Of a stretch of 64,000 bases of DNA, positions 63,799 to 64,000 are shown one piece after another. The notes under the pieces were generated by a model, which did no database searches, was not told where the DNA came from, and was given only the letters and a program-made list of their open reading frames with translations. The stretch's first letter is position 1; the number at the start of each line of letters is the position of its first letter. The DNA is taken from assembly GCA_019752045.1 (NCBI GenBank), contig JAIEMP010000015.1, positions 100,608 through 164,607 of the forward strand, given 5' to 3'. This DNA comes from Chitinophagaceae bacterium (GTDB taxonomy: Bacteria; Bacteroidota; Bacteroidia; Chitinophagales; Chitinophagaceae). The position numbers and the translations under genes are program-made.

Positions 63799-63880
63799 CG
63801 TTTGAATCATCTTAACAGAGTGGCTGTAAGATATTAAAAACAAATAAAACAGGACAGACTAAATAATTAATCTAATTATA

Positions 63881-63908
63881 CAACAAAAGGCCCGCATTGC
63901 TGCGAACC
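63881..63908 (-). terminator. Terminator-like hairpin behind the degenerate tRNA
   Basis: On the minus strand GGTTCGCA (63908-63901) pairs with TGCGGGCC (63896-63889), including two G-U pairs, and is followed by TTTTGTTG. Confidence 0.6.
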
Positions 63909-63913
63909 TTAAA

Positions 63914-63980
63914 GCTTGTGGAGAGTATCGGGCGATACGACCTTCCGCTTACAAGCGGGACGCTCCAGCCAACTGAGCTT
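63914..63980 (-). pseudogene. Degenerate tRNA, Thr(TGT)-like
   Basis: The D-arm AGCTCAGTTGGCTGGAGC is intact and the anticodon region CTTGTAA resembles Thr(TGT), but the anticodon stem is mispaired (TCCCG against GCGGA), the T-loop lacks TTCGA, and the 5' acceptor strand is missing: the sequence before the D-arm is AT-rich and cannot pair with CTCTCCAC. Probably not functional. Confidence 0.45.
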
Positions 63981-64000
63981 AATAATATAATCTAAAAAAC

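Overview
The window looks like a chromosome segment of a member of the Bacteroidota, most likely Chitinophagaceae. This rests on gene content: DUF4369/TlpA paralogs, HYC_CC_PP and GDCCVxC proteins, a prolyl oligopeptidase, a futalosine-pathway mqnA, and a split histidine operon. It also rests on promoter-like TAnnTTTG boxes, the near absence of Shine-Dalgarno sequences, and moderate to low GC. No single marker fixes the genus. One functional tRNA (Cys, GCA) is present; no rRNA or CRISPR array was seen.

Positions 1-24 kb are mostly housekeeping. They hold a sugar-nucleotide reductase, a prolyl oligopeptidase, pfkA and pyk flanking a four-helix-bundle protein, and a 5-oxoprolinase operon (pxpB-pxpC-pxpA) carrying an NRAMP-like transporter that lacks the metal-binding motifs. 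Then come a 2H phosphoesterase, a CocE/NonD hydrolase, a PIN toxin-antitoxin pair, a GH20 hexosaminidase, two tandem DUF4369-TlpA proteins, hisIE and hisF, an NlpC/P60 lipoprotein and dnaE.

Positions 23.8-36.9 kb form a copper/silver (or related soft-metal) handling island. It contains a small AraC regulator with an N-terminal CxxC metal-binding region, an HMA-MauE/DoxX membrane protein, a HYC_CC_PP protein, a CusA-type RND pump split into two overlapping reading frames, a GDCCVxC protein, a TolC-type channel, a multicopper oxidase, two different CusB-type adaptors, a TlpA lipoprotein and a cysteine/histidine-rich beta-propeller lipoprotein.

Positions 37.2-41.9 kb hold trxA and then the most unusual locus: a stand-alone SET-domain protein, a D-Ala-D-Ala-ligase-like ATP-grasp enzyme, an ATP-grasp enzyme fused to a second SET domain, and an ABC-exporter transmembrane protein with no ATPase domain. 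I infer an undescribed peptide-forming or peptide-modifying pathway, possibly with lysine methylation and export. This is a hypothesis from domain content and gene order only.

Positions 42-61.4 kb return to core functions: tRNA-Cys, a nucleoside phosphorylase, dapF, DinB, CorA, NUDIX, a queuosine-precursor transporter, YfhO, a surface-glycan cluster of glycosyltransferases and methyltransferases, mqnA, purB, YraN, DUF6580 and a methylcrotonyl-CoA-carboxylase-type beta subunit.

Positions 61.4-64 kb are a decayed accessory region: a truncated REP-associated (RAYT/IS200-like) transposase, several short direct and inverted repeats lying inside reading frames, two small immunity-like genes each preceded by a copy of the same 96-bp sequence, and a degenerate tRNA. 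Intergenic palindromes of several families recur throughout the window.
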